Source: Elymus sibiricus (Eukaryota; Streptophyta; Magnoliopsida; Poales; Poaceae). From it: DNA of 64,000 nucleotides. The translations under genes and the position numbers were made by a program. The DNA is taken from the NCBI GenBank assembly GCA_039707655.1, contig CM077665.1, positions 85,623,954 through 85,687,953 on the forward strand, given 5' to 3'. This document shows positions 1 through 11,205 of the stretch, in pieces. The stretch's first letter is position 1. Every line of letters starts with the position of its first letter. The notes beneath the pieces are model-generated. The model was not told the DNA's origin, made no database searches, and was given only the letters and a program-made list of their open reading frames with translations.

Positions 1-2498
1 GGCCGCGGTCCGCCAAGCTTCCTCGAGTAGTATAGCCCCCGGCAAGGGGCCGGCCGGCAAGGCCACGCAGCGGAAAGGAGCTCCTCAGCAACCTGTGCCT
101 GCCGCGGCCAAGCGACCCAAGAGCACCCCTCCACCTCCTCCCACAGCTACCATGGTGGAAGTCGCCTTTGACCTCTCCGCCCTTAGCTCGGGAGAAGAAG
201 AAGAGTAAGGATCTTGCCACGTCCTTTGTCTTTTGAATTTTTGGTTCTACTTAACCCATTTGCTTTGCTTTGGCCTGTCTCCACAGGGATGTAGAAACTT
301 TGGCACAGAGGATAGCGAAGAGGGCGAAGATCTCGACGAGCGAGGAGCCGCCGGCAAGCACCTCAGGCGCGCCAGAGACGACCACCATCAGCCTGGAGAC
401 TAGCCCGCGACGCAGTCCTCGTCTCAGCCCCCAGCGCAGCCCCCAACGTGAGTCCGTTACTCGCTGCCCGCTGGCAAGTGCCGGGGCATGCATATTTGCT
501 GCTAACATCGCTAGGCGTGCAGGAGGAGAACGGCGACAAGGAGAACCATCAGAGGCCACCCCTGATATGCCGCCTCCTTCAACCACACCGCCCAGAGATG
601 AATCGCCGGCAAGGACTTCCTCTAGCGTGCTCTATCGCGATGAGGAAGAGCCGGCAAGCACGGGTACCAGCAGTTCTACGCCGGCAACCAACGTTGACGC
701 AGGTACTTATTCTTCGGTTTTATTTCTTTTTTTGTCTTCTTGAACTTCCTCCTCAATCTCGTCTTAAATTGTTTCCTTGGCCTTCAGTCATTCCCTCGAC
801 AGAGCAAATGGACGTTGACACCGTCATCGAGGAGACCGCCAGGGATGCTGCGGCCGAGGCCGACGGTCTTGCCGCTGAAGAGGCCGCCAAGATTGCTGCC
901 GAGGAAACCGCCAGGAAGAATGCCGCTGAGGCCGCCAAAGATGCTGCTGCTGAGGCCGCCAAGGAATCTGCCGAGAGGGATGGCGAGGAGGCTAGTGACC
1001 GTACTGACGGCATCCCTGCCACAGGAGCGCCAGGCGCTACGCCGGACACAGAGCCCCCAGCTACCGGGGATGCGACTGTTGAGGAACAGCCACCAACATC
1101 CGAAGCTCCCTCGTCAAGCAAGTACCTCAAGATCGGCGATAACTTGTTCGTCAGCATCCCCGGCGCGGCAAGCACTAGGGCGCCAACTGAAGGTGAGGTT
1201 TTTGATGAGGACGCCATCGCTGCTGCCGGGCTCGACATCGTTAGCGAGCCAAGTGCCAGCGGCAGCAAGACTGAAGAGGAGAAACTTCTCCAGGCCATGA
1301 GCGACAACTACCAGAAGCTCCAAGCACTCCATCGCACTCAAAGGAGAAGCTAGACTCCAGGGCAGCAGTTGCCGACAAGGTGGAGGCAGATTTCTAGAAG
1401 CGCGTTGAAGAGACTCAAGGCTGGTTTGCCGAAGCTTATCAGGAGTTGAGGTCAGGCCAAGAGCAGCTGAGCCAAAGATGGAATGATCTCCTCCTGAAGC
1501 AGTCCGATGTTGAAAAAGCACAGGAGGAGGCCAAACAGCAAGCTGCTGCAGACGAAGCACGCCTGAACGAGCTTCGCATTGAACTTAAGGCTCATGACGA
1601 AGAACTTGAAGCTTGAGATAAGGCGCTCGCCGGCAAGCTCCGCGCCAAGGACGAGGAGATCGAAAGGCTTGTCGCACAACGGACCCAAGATCTGGAGCTG
1701 AAGCACAAAGAGACACTCGAGGCCCTGACCACAGACCACGCCGGCAAGCTAAAGGAGGCCGTTGATGCCGCCAAGGCTGCAGAGGTTGCCAGGGACGAGC
1801 TTGCCGATAGGGTGAAGAGGCTGGAAGCAGATCTTGAGGAACACGGCAAGCAGATCTCAGCACTCAAGACCGAGAGAGACAAAGCTCTCCACAGCCTGAT
1901 GGAGGCCCAAGTTGCCGTATCTGACAAGACCAAACAGCTCTCTTCAGCCAATGAATCAATCGAAGATCTGAAGATGAAGCTATCCACGCTGGAGGAGACT
2001 CTGGGGACCGCCAAGGCTCAAGAGAAGACCCTGATCAAAAGTCTCCAGGACGAGGAGGAACTGGTCAAGAGCGCTGCCGCCGCCCACAACGATTATGTGT
2101 AGGGAGTGCAGATCTGGACTGAGAAGCTTGCCGATGTCGCAGAGAAGCTTGCCGCACAACTGTCTACCATGGGCTTGCAAGAGCATAGGCAGCCTCTTGA
2201 TGACAGGGTGTCCCCGAGCGCCAAGCTGACCATGTTCTTCGATCGTGTGCTTGTAGCCCTGGAGCAGCTCCATTCTGACCGAACAGCTCATCTGGCCAGT
2301 GAGTCCCGCAAGCTCTGCCAAGCTGTCCTTCGCAAGGTGCTCACCAAGGTGGTATACAGGAATCCCAGCATCAACCTCGCCAATGTCTTTGACCACCTGC
2401 CGAAGGATGCAGATCTCAAGGCGGCAGAAGAGCTTGTCGCGCCCATCGTCGACAGGGTAAGCCAAGTGAAGAGAGTCGAAGGCGACTGCCGGGATTAA
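1..2498 (+). pseudogene. Antisense, intron-containing coiled-coil gene of element A
   Basis: This plus-strand gene lies opposite to gag-pol. The frame is open from base 2. Three introns fit GT..AG and keep phase: 205-286, 448-522 and 703-787. Joined exons give a basic Pro-rich region, MVEVAFDLS followed by an acidic run, a Ser/Arg-Pro section (SPRRSPRLSPQ), an Ala/Glu repeat region, and then a long Lys/Glu/Ala-rich coiled coil ending at 2498. After about 1340 there is a frameshift, with in-frame stops near 1395, about 1615 and 2100, so this copy is broken. Antisense ORFs after integrase are known in Grande and other Tat elements; their function is unknown. The N-terminus is off-window. The intron prediction is inference from sequence; the other acceptor for intron 2 is AG at 513-514. 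Confidence 0.75.
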
Positions 2499-3299
2499 CT
2501 ACTTTTACTCCTTGCCGCCGCCATTTCATGTCAAAGACAATATTGCCTTATGTTAGAATCGCGACAGCTATCATTGTAATATAACTTGCTATGCTCTGGA
2601 TGAACGCTATGATATTCCCCTTGCTTAATTTCCTTATGTATGTATTCGCCCTACGCTTAATTGGAAACTTGCCGGCGCGCACACCCTTGCCACGAGCGAT
2701 AGGTGCGGGACTTTAGCAGCCTGCCGGCGGGGCCGCTTCCGGCAAGAGACCTTGGTGTTTTCAGTGCAGCCACCTAAACTGTTCAGCGGACTCGAAACAG
2801 GATAAGGGCGCGACCAATCACAACAAGGTTCCTTCGCGTGCAGGTTTTCCATACAAGAATTGAAATCGTTCAAGGAGAATAACTAAACGAAAAATTTGTT
2901 CAAAGTTTTTGCAACTTAGCTTTCCGTCGCAGTACTTCTTCCGGCAAGATATTAACCTTGAACGTCGCCTACTGGTATCCACCTACTGGTATCCATACCA
3001 TCTTTCCCCCCCGGCAAACTTGCATGCGAGGGAACCTTCTGTCCTTTGAGAAAAAGAAAGAAGAGAAAATAGAGATATGGAACCTTGGCGGTTCGTTAGC
3101 ACTTGCTGGAGATGAGTGTAATACAATATCTTAGATAAACATGCACATAAGTAAACATGAGCATCAACAAGAATCGTAAAACACTTAAGTTTTATTCAAC
3201 TATGCACAGGGTCTGTGCCTGGCTTTGTACCAAGGATCACATGCTACAGCGGCAAGACTTGTACAAAAGGTGGTTGCCGGGAGACCCGGCAACTGCGCC
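2499..3299. other. Element A spacer between pol end and antisense gene end
   Basis: The two convergent coding regions end on either side of this 800-bp spacer. It is AT-richer than its neighbours and has several CCGGCAAG copies (for example near 2740 and 2941). A short duplication, ACCTACTGGTATCC, occurs twice near 2980. No ORF here is credible. It probably contains the 3' ends of both transcripts, but no polyadenylation signal was clear enough to call. Confidence 0.6.
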
Positions 3300-4793
3300 T
3301 TATGGATAGAACTTACGAAGATGCTTGATATTCCAGGAGTTGCTCACCGGAATACCGTCTTCGGTCTCCAGGCGGACTGCGCGAGGCCTGGTGACTCGTA
3401 CTACCCGATAAGGGCCTTCCCACTTCGGCGTCAACTTGTTGGAATTCTTGGCCGACTGAACGCGCCGAAGAACAAGGTCGCCTTCCTCAAGACTCCGGGC
3501 ATGAACCTTGCGGCTATGATAGAGGCGCAAGGCTTGCTGGTAGCATGCAGCTCGCACAGCAGCCTGGAGACGATCTTCCTCGAGGAGCACAGCGTCATCT
3601 TGCCGCAGCTGCTCTTGCTCGAGCTCATCATAAGCGAGCACTCGAGGCGACCCGTATGTGAGTTCCGTGGGGAGAACTGCTTCCGCCCCATATACTAGGG
3701 AGAAGGGTGTCTGGCCGGTAGCTCGATTTGGTGTCATCCTGATTGACCAAAGAACCACCGGCAACTCATCAACTCAGCGCCTTCCGCACTTGCGCAGCCT
3801 GTCGAAAGTCCTCATCTTGAGGCCTCGCAGCACTTCAGCATTAGCCCTTTCTGCCTGGCCGTTGCTCCTCGGGTGGGCAACAGAAGCAAAACAGATCTTG
3901 CCACCAAGGTCTTGGACATACTGCATGAAGGTGCGGCTCGTGAACTGTGTGCCGTTGTCGGAGATGATCCTGTTGGGTACTCCAAAACGGCAAACTATTC
4001 CCTTGAAGAACTTGACGGCTGATTGTGCTGTCACCTTCCTCACTGCTTCCACTTCCGGCCACTTTGTAAACTTGTCGATTGCTACGTACAAGTATTCAAA
4101 GCCCCCGGTAGCACGGGGAAAAGGGCCCAAGATGTCGAGCCCCCAGACCGAAAATGGCCAGGAGAGAGGTATTGTCTGAAGAGCTTGAGCCGGTTGATGT
4201 AATTTCTTTGAATGAAACTGGCACGCTTCACACTTGGTTACTAGTGCAGTTGCATCCTGGAGAGCAGTGGGCCAAAAGAAACCTTGCCGGAATGCCTTGC
4301 CGGCAAGAGCTCTTAATCCTATGTGGGAGCCACATATGCCTCCATGTATCTCTGCCAACAGCTCCAGTCCATCCTCCCGAGGAATGCATTTCAATTTCAC
4401 ACCATTCGGCCTCTTTCTGTACAGGACATTGTCGACAAACTGGTACATTTTAGACCGACGGGCTACTTTCTCTGCTTTTTCCTGCTCTTCGGGGAGTTCC
4501 CCTGTCTGAAGGAAATGGACGATGTGCAGTGCCCATGCTGGAGCCTGAGGCTCAACGGCAAGGACTAAAGGCAAATTTTCTGCCGCGGGAGCAGTCGTCT
4601 TGACAGTAAGGGCCTGAGACCTTGCCCGAGCTTGCTGTTCCCCGGCAAGCTTGGCGGGAGCGTTTGTCTCGACGGCAAGAGCCTGAGGCCCTGCCGGAGC
4701 CTGTCGCTCACCGGCAAGCTGGGCGTCGTTCCCGGCAACTTTCTTGCCGGCGGCTTCTAGGAGCTCTGCCGGGAAGTACTTGCCGGAACTCAA
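3300..4793 (-). pseudogene. pol: Element A integrase
   Basis: Integrase inserts the cDNA into the genome. After a linker rich in Ala, Gly and Pro come the HHCC zinc domain (HGGICGSHIGL then CEACQFH) and the DDE core: GLDILGPF, ISDNGTQFTSR and RSNGQAERANAE. The C-terminal module has the GPY motif as KWEGPYRVVRV, and the protein ends NIKHLRKFYP. The core and C-terminal parts are in the same frame, separated by one TGA (about 3774) where related proteins have Trp, so TGG-to-TGA is likely. No chromodomain is visible, as expected for the Tat lineage. It is in frame with RT and is the end of pol. Confidence 0.92.
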
Positions 4794-4808
4794 CTTTCTT
4801 CTCTTCTC

Positions 4809-6782
4809 TTATCCCATTGATGGTGTCACGGATGGCTGAGTCAGTCGAAGCACAAAAGTTCCTGGTTCCACAGGTAACTTGAGAGCAGCACATTTTGACA
4901 GGCCATCAGCAATGCTGTTTTCTGCATGAGGAACGTGCTCCATTTGCAGGCCGTCAAAATGCTCTTCCAACTTCCTCACTTCATCTACATAAGCTTCCAT
5001 CAACGGGCTCTGATAATCCTTGTTGACTTGCTTGATGACAAGTTGAGAATCACCTCTGACAATAAGCTTCTGGATTCCAAGGTCTGCCGCGATCCTGAGA
5101 CCGGCAAGCAACCCTTCATACTCCGCAGTATTGTTCGTTGACCTCTCCCGGGGAAAATGCATCTGAACCATGTATTTGAGGTGTTCTCCGGTGGGTGTGA
5201 CAAGCAGCACGCCAGCACCGGCGCCTTGCAGCGAGAAAGCTCCATCAAAATACATGACCCACTCTTGATTTGTTTCCTTGCCGGGGAGGGTTGACTCTGG
5301 AACTTCTTCATCTGGCGTTGGGGTCCATTCTGCAATGAACTCCGCCAAGGCCCTGCTCTGGATTGTCGAAGTACTTTCAAACTTGAGACCAAAGCTTGAC
5401 AGCTCCAAAGCCCACTCCACAATCCTGCCGGGAGCATCTGGGTTCCGCAAAATCCGCTGTAATGGAAAGCGAGTGATAACGGTGATCTCATGTGCCTGAA
5501 AGTAATGGCGCAGCTTCCTTGAGACCATAAGGAGGCCGAAGAGCAACTTCTGCACACCAGAATATCTTGACCTAGCCCCCTGCAAAAGGGAGCTGACAAA
5601 ATAGACCGGGCGCTGCACCATCTTCTTCTTTTGTATTGCTTGACTTGACTGCGCAGATTCAACCTTGTCGGCACCAGATCCTGCCGGGGAAGGTCCCAGC
5701 TCGCCACTTGGCAGTCCTGCCGCTGACGCTGCTTCTTCATCAGTTTCTCTCTCCGCCACTAGTGCAACACTTACCACTTGGTTCGTTGCCGCTAGATATA
5801 GCAGCAATGGCCCTTGTGGTTTTCGTGCGACTAGTACTGGCGGAGAGGAGAGGTACCTCTTCAAATCCTGCAGCGCTGCCTCCGCTTCCGGAGTCCATTT
5901 CATTGGACCTGCCTTCTTCAAAATTTTGAAAAAGGGCAGGGAGCGCTCAAAAGATTTTGAGATGAACCTACTTAGAGCAGCAACGCAACCGGCAAGACGA
6001 CGCACATCCTTGACACGTCTTGGCGCGTCGATTTGCTCAATTGCTTTGATCTTGTCGGGATTTGCTTCAATTCCACATTGAGACACAAAGAACCCGAGAA
6101 GCTTGCCGGATGGAACACCAAACACACATTTCTCAGGGTTGAGCTTCAAGTTGATCTTGCGCAGATTTGCAAATGTCTCTTCTAAGTCCGATATGAGCGT
6201 CGCCTTGTCCTTGGTTTTGACCACTATGTCATCCATATATGCTTCCATATTTCTATGTAGCTGGGGCTCAAAACCAATCTAGACTGCTCTTGCAAATGTA
6301 GAACCAGCACTTTTCAACCCGAAAGGCATACGCAAAAAGCAGTACGTACCACATGGGGTGATGAATGCGGTCTTCTCTTCGTCTTCCTTGGACATGAAAA
6401 TCTGATGATAGCCTGAATAGGCGTCAAGGAACGACAGCAAGTCGCAGCTGGCAGTGGAGTCCACAATCTGGTCGATGCGCGGCAAGGGAAAAGGATCTTT
6501 TGGACAGGCTTTATTGATATCTGTATAGTCAATACATAGCCTCCATTTTCCATTCGCCTTGCGCACTACAACTGGATTGGCCAACCACGTTGGATGGAGT
6601 ACTCCCCTAACCAAGCCTGCTGCTTCTAACTTCTTAATTTCTTCGGCAATAAACTGTTGCCGTTCCAAAGCTTGCTTCCTGACCTTCTGTTTGACGGGCC
6701 GCGCGTGTGGACAGACGGCAAGGTGGTGCTCAATCACCTCCCTGGGAACACCGGGGATATCAGATGGTTTCCATGCAAACAC
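4809..6782 (-). pseudogene. pol: Element A reverse transcriptase with two RNase H domains
   Basis: RT copies the element RNA into DNA. In order: an RT entry region (HHLAVCPHARPVKQK), GKWRLCIDYTDINKACPKD, LDAYSGYHQI and GTYCFLRMPFGLKSAGSTF, then after an in-frame TAG the YMDDIVVKTK catalytic box. A first, degenerate RNase H/connection follows (RPVYFVSSLL). A second, well-preserved RNase H has YFDGAF, NNTAEYEGL, VRGDSQLVIKQV and ADGLSK, giving D-E-D-D. The frame is constant from 6782 to 3300, broken only by point stops: TAG at 6279-6281, TAA at 4809-4811 and TGA at about 3774. A further TAG lies upstream near 6826. This is the only RT in the window. Confidence 0.93.
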
Positions 6783-7038
6783 ATCGACATTCGCCCGCAG
6801 GAAGGCAACGAGCGCGCTTTCCTATTTACTATCGAGGGTGGAACTTATGGTAAAAGTTCCTCCCGAGCCATCCTCCTTGATGGGCACCTTCTTGGTCTCT
6901 GGCGGAGCAGCCTTGGACTTCTTGCTCTTGCCGGTGGAGCTCTTAGGCACATCCTCAACGGAAGCGCAACACTCCAAGGAGGCGCGCTTGCCGGAGTGTG
7001 TGCGAGAGATCTTGCCGGTCTTCTTCCCCCCGGGAGCT

Positions 7039-7512
7039 TCAGCGGTAGGAGCAAGTGCCTTGGCGGTAGAAGCTGCAACTGCCTCCCGGTAGAGCTGATC
7101 GGTGCGTGCAGATAAGCGCGTCCTTCTTGTCGGAGCCGACAGTGATAACGCTCATCGGCCCAGGCATCTTCAGCATATTGTAGGCGTAGTGTGATGCCGC
7201 CATAAACTTGGCCAGCGCTGGGCGGCCAAGGATCCCATTATATGGCAAAGGAATCTTGGCGACGTCAAACACAACCTTCTCCGTCCTGAAGTTTAGGTCG
7301 CTGCCAAATGTTACCGGCAGTGTGATCTTTCCCTTGGGTTGGCTCCTTCCTGGATTGACCCCTTGGAACGAACCCATTTCTTCGAGGTCTCCATCAGGAA
7401 TTTGCAGCCTCTTGATCACCTCAGGTGAGATCAGGTTCAAACTGGCCCCACCGTCAACTAACATTTTTGTCACCTTGAGGTTGGGAATCGTTGGTGAAAC
7501 CAACAACGGCAA
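7039..7512 (-). pseudogene. Element A aspartic protease (retropepsin)
   Basis: The retropepsin matures the gag-pol polyprotein. The active-site motif appears as VDGGASLNL near residue 19, and the second conserved segment as NGILGRPALAKFMA near residue 92. DGGAS rather than DTGAS is normal for this lineage. The frame is open for about 157 codons, then leaves the RT frame, and a Lys/Ser/Pro-rich linker (about 6783-7038) joins protease to RT in another frame. It is part of pol and not a separate gene. A whole protease core is present, but it is disconnected from the rest of pol by frameshift. Confidence 0.85.
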
Positions 7513-7635
7513 ACACCCTACCGCAGTTGTGCGATCAGGGTGATCCTCAATGTCAAAAATGATAGGCGTGCTGGATCACTTCAACGGTTTTTGGGCGTCG
7601 ACAGATGGTTCTGTCGCATTCACTTCACGCGCCCA

Positions 7636-9707
7636 CTATTTAAGTTGGCGGTGGGAAGAATGCAAGGAAGCACCTCCGTCAACACACATCATGTCCGTGG
7701 CTTTCTGAAACTCTTGTTCACTGGACTCGTCGTCCTCTTCCATGTCATCATCAGCCCCCTCTTGCTTGTCGTGGCCTCGAGCGGGCCGATCCTTCTGTTG
7801 TTTGGCCTTGCCGCGGCGACCTCCTCGGCCACCGCGCTTCTTGCTGGACCCTTCAGCACCATCTGGAGCCTTCTCCTTATCTCGCCTCTCGTATTCGGCC
7901 TTCTGCTTCTCGACAAGTTGCTCAACTTGCCGGCAGTCCTGGAGATCATGGCCCTTGGTGCGGTGGATCTTGCAATACTGCTTGCCAGAGCCATCTGGCT
8001 TGTCGGCAGCCGCCAAGGCCTGGCAGGAGGCGCACCCGGCAACATCCTTGCCGGGGTCTTCAACCTTGGCCTTCTTGGCGGTGCCGGGGTTGCCGGACCC
8101 CTCGACAGCAAGCACGGCCTTACCCTTGCGCTTCCTGTTGCGCCGCCGACCCTTCTTTGTCGGGGCGGCAGCGTCCTCATCGTCGGAATCGGCCCCTGCG
8201 CCAGTGTCCTCACCGGGAAGCCTCCTCCCTTCTTCAGCGCGCGCACACTTATCTGCCAGAGCATAGAGCTCGGCAACATCCTTGATCTTATTCATCGCCA
8301 ACTCTTCCCGCATCCTGCGGTTGCGCACGTTCTGATGGAACGCGCTGATGACAGCGGCAGGATGAACGTCTGGAATGTTGTGATGTATGCGGCTGAACCT
8401 TTGGATGTACTTGCGCAGGGTCTCGCCTTCCTTCTGGGGGATGAGATGTAGATCACTCTCCTGGCCCGGAGCTTGATGGCCTCCGGTGAAGGCGCCAACA
8501 AACTCGTGGCACAGATCTGCCCAGGAAGAAATGGATCCTTCCGGCAAATGCATCAACCACGACCTAACGTTGGGATTGAGCACCAACGGGAAGTAGTTGG
8601 CAAGTATCTTGTCGTCACGACCCCCGGCAGCCTGCACCGCAATGGTGTAAATGCTCAGGAACTCTGACGGGTGGGTCTTGTCGTCATATTTCTCCGGAAC
8701 CTCCGGCTTGAACGTGCGGGAGTTGGGCCACTGGACTCGCCGCAGCTCACGGGTAAACGCTGGACAACCCACCTCGTAAGGTAGATCGACAGGATACCCC
8801 GGCGCAGGCTTATCTACAGTGGGTCCCGCGCGCTTATCATATTGATGGCGCGCTTCCCGACGCCGCTCGATGGTAGTTCGAGCGTCTTCCTTGCCTCGCT
8901 CCCGAAGAACTTGACGTTGATTGCGGCGAGTTTGCGGGTCGGACGACGCCGTGGAATCGTCCTCACGAGTGTCGACCCGTCGAGTCATCGTCCGCTGCTG
9001 CCGCTGTGGGGGAGAATACACCGTAGCTGTACCGCGCACAGTCTTCCCACCGCCGACGCGTGCCAGCTCGATAGACTGCCGCCGCGAGGACTCCGCCTGC
9101 TCCGGCTTATCTTCGTTGGCAAGGCCAACAAGGCTCTGAATGGCGGCTCTCCATTCCTCGAGCTTGTCCGCAGCAGGAGGAAAGTTTAGAAGCAGCTGCG
9201 CGCTAGCGCTTCTGCTCGCGTAGGTGGTGGCGACAGGTGCGAAGAACGTGAGGTGCTCTGACTCCTAACCGTGTTAGAAGGAGCAACATCACGATCTTGC
9301 GACCACACGCCACTTCCACTAGCACGTAGATGTGCATGTTGATCTCGCGCATCCCGAGGATGATGCTCAGGAGACTTTCCGTGGGGACGCCCGGAGCCAC
9401 CAACGTCATGGCGATGTTCATCGCGCGCGGCCTGAGAAGGTCGCGGCGCGTGCGTCGGCGTGGGTGTCTTGGAAGGCGGCCTTCCATCTCTGGAGTTTGC
9501 TGCGCCACCTACTGGCAGCACGGCTTCGTCCTTGGATCTAGCGGCGCGTACAACGCCGCTCGCCTGTCTATGGTCGCCAGAACGTTGTGGAAGCTCTGGA
9601 TCTCTACTCCCTCCACCCGCGTCGACACCGTCGCCCGTGCGTGTTAGCACAGGCGCAGCGTACGTAGATGGTCCAACCGCCGTGAAACCCTTCCTCTTGG
9701 GGGCCAT
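7636..9707 (-). pseudogene. gag: Element A gag polyprotein (frameshifted)
   Basis: This encodes the structural protein of the virus-like particle. An N-terminal ATG ORF (9707-9186, starting MAPKRKGF) runs into a second frame that stays open from about 9190 to 7636, so one frameshift near 9190 splits the gene. The second part has a capsid-like segment with NVRSWLMHLPEGSI, WADLCHEFVGAF and ETLRKYIQRFSRI. A basic low-complexity stretch follows, then a zinc-knuckle-like motif CKIHRTKGHDLQDC, which is CX2HX4HX4C rather than the usual CX2CX4HX4C. The tail is rich in Lys, Arg, Gly and acidic residues. It lies just inside the primer site and upstream of protease. The family is retrotransposon gag; the frame break makes this copy non-functional. 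Confidence 0.88.
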
Positions 9708-9773
9708 GGCGATGAAGATGATGAAGAACTGGCGCGCTAGTCACCAGATCAGGTCCGCACAACCTTTATGCGC

Positions 9774-9791
9774 CCCCTACCTGGCGCGCCA
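9774..9791 (-). other. Primer binding site of element A
   Basis: Four bases inside the LTR the minus strand reads TGGCGCGCCAGGTAGGGG. TGG matches the complement of a tRNA CCA end, and the position is right for a primer site. The first ten bases are a perfect palindrome (TGGCGCGCCA). I cannot name the tRNA. Confidence 0.6.
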
Positions 9792-9795
9792 AAGA

Positions 9796-10562
9796 TGTCG
9801 GAGCTACGACACTAATGGGACCGGGAGGATCCCTTTACGATTCGGCAGGGAGAAGGTTTGCACAGAGAGCAGATCTGATGATCAACACGCAGGAATTTTA
9901 CCCAGGTTCGGGCCGCAAAGATGCGTAAAACCCTACTCCTGCTTGGTTGTATTAAGTGTGTTCTAGCTCAAGTTCTGGGAGCGCTACAGTACTTAGCAGC
10001 TACACATGCAGAATGAGCTCTCGAAGATCCGATCCCCCTGTAGCTACGCCTTGGGCCTCCTTTTATATGTTCGAAGGGGTCACCAACAGTGGCGCACAGT
10101 GCATACATGAGGTGTACAAGTAGCTACAGTGTTATCATACCTAACACTGACGGTTTAGGACAAGAACATTAAATGCTCCGTTGAGGTGTCCCTTAGCGTC
10201 TTGGGGCTGGAAAAAGGGGCCGTCCCATCGCACCGCTTAAGACCATCCTCCGTTAACACCTGACACGTTACCAGGAGGACAACAGCTAAAAGACAAGCTG
10301 GTCAATGCACTGGAGCGGTGACAGGGCAGCGAGGGCTTGCCGGGGGTGAGCCTTGCCGGGGCTGCAAGCCATCCCGGCAAGATCTTGTCGGGGGTCCAGC
10401 CTCCAGTCTTCCATCTTCTGATTATTGCCTTGTCTTGGATGCCTTCTTGACTTTATGAACTCGCATTCGGTTGTCTCCCGGCAGGCCTTGCCGCAGGTGT
10501 GGCTACAACTGCCCGTGCACAAATATGGGGTACTAAAGGACCCAATCCTTAGTGCACCGACA
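9796..10562 (-). repeat. 5' LTR of element A
   Basis: The LTR is 767 bp, begins TGTCGG on both strands and ends CCGACA, so its termini are short inverted repeats. It is closely similar along its length to a separate 768-bp copy at 26465-27232, which has clean target duplications and so fixes both boundaries. A TATA-like ATATAAAAGG lies on the minus strand near 10063. The gag start is 89 bp past the inner edge. Confidence 0.93.
10059..10068 (-). promoter_or_regulatory. TATA box in element A LTR
   Basis: The minus strand reads ATATAAAAGG, oriented toward gag. The solo LTR keeps the same box as GTATAAAAGG at about 26729-26738. Conservation between the two copies supports a core promoter; the start site was not determined. 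Confidence 0.6.
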
Positions 10563-11205
10563 TAGAACTTGACTTTTATATTACGATGACGAGCTTCCTC
10601 AAATGCCCGAGGTCTTCATGAGCAAGCAGGTCGGATGCACACCCACTTAGCTTCATTCGAACTTTCATACACTTATAGCTCTAGTGCATCCGTTGCATGG
10701 CAATCCCTACTCCTCGCATTGATATCTATTGATGGGCATCTCCATAGCCCGTTGATACGCCTAGTTGATGCGAGACCTTCTTCTCCACTTTTACCCCTTT
10801 GAAACCTACCACCATATTCGATTCCACCTTTATGATATATCCATGGTTCACGCTAATATATTGCGTAAGTAATAAAAAGCTGAAGCGCGTTAAGAAGTAT
10901 GATCCAATTGCCTGACTTGACACCGTGGTGCTTGACATTTGTATTTATGTGGTGAAGATGGAGCCATGCTATTCTAATATGATAAAATGAACAAGGGGTG
11001 AACATTCTTTAATGATCGTATATTTTGAAACTTGATGATTATGTTGCTTATGTTTATAAGTATTAATATGTTGATGTTTGTTAATTCATCATTTCTCAAT
11101 GATCATAGCTACAATAGATTACGTGTTGGGTAGCATGTCACATCAAAAATTCTTTTTTAATCATTTACCTACTCGAGGACGAGCAGGAATTAAGCTTGGG
11201 GATGC
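10563..11205 (+). other. Element S: 3' internal remnant of an Athila-type element
   Basis: Non-coding tail of an older plus-strand element, cut off at the left by element A. Its last 80 bp (ACTCGAGGACGAGCAGGAAT then TTAAGCTTGGGGATGC) match the segment before the D 3' LTR at 44080-44116, including the polypurine tract at 11192-11205. No ORF of note. Confidence 0.8.

Larger units (their letters stand above)
1..10562 (-). mobile_element. Element A: Tat-lineage Ty3/gypsy LTR retrotransposon, 3' end outside window
   Basis: Read on the minus strand, the order is 5' LTR (9796-10562), primer site, gag, protease, RT, RNase H, a second RNase H and integrase. A long 3' segment carries an opposite-strand gene, and the 3' LTR lies beyond base 1. 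Integrase after RNase H defines Ty3/gypsy. Two RNase H domains and an antisense ORF downstream of integrase are known traits of the Tat/Grande/Ogre lineage, so the lineage call is by architecture. Every coding part has stops or frame changes, so this copy is dead. The right edge is followed by the 3' part of an older Athila-type element (S). The second TSD is off-window and could not be checked. Confidence 0.9.

Noticed and set aside
1592..2014. Minus-strand open frames of 92-184 codons within 753-2465
   Set aside because: Ser/Ala/Leu-rich shadows of the antisense coiled-coil gene; no domain, and the plus strand explains the sequence better.
3225..4179. Plus-strand frames of 157-173 codons
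   Set aside because: Complement of integrase, which carries all expected motifs on the minus strand.
7540..8451. 303-codon plus-strand open frame
   Set aside because: It lies opposite to gag of element A; its hydrophobic, Leu-rich reading is the complement of the Lys/Gly-rich gag tail.
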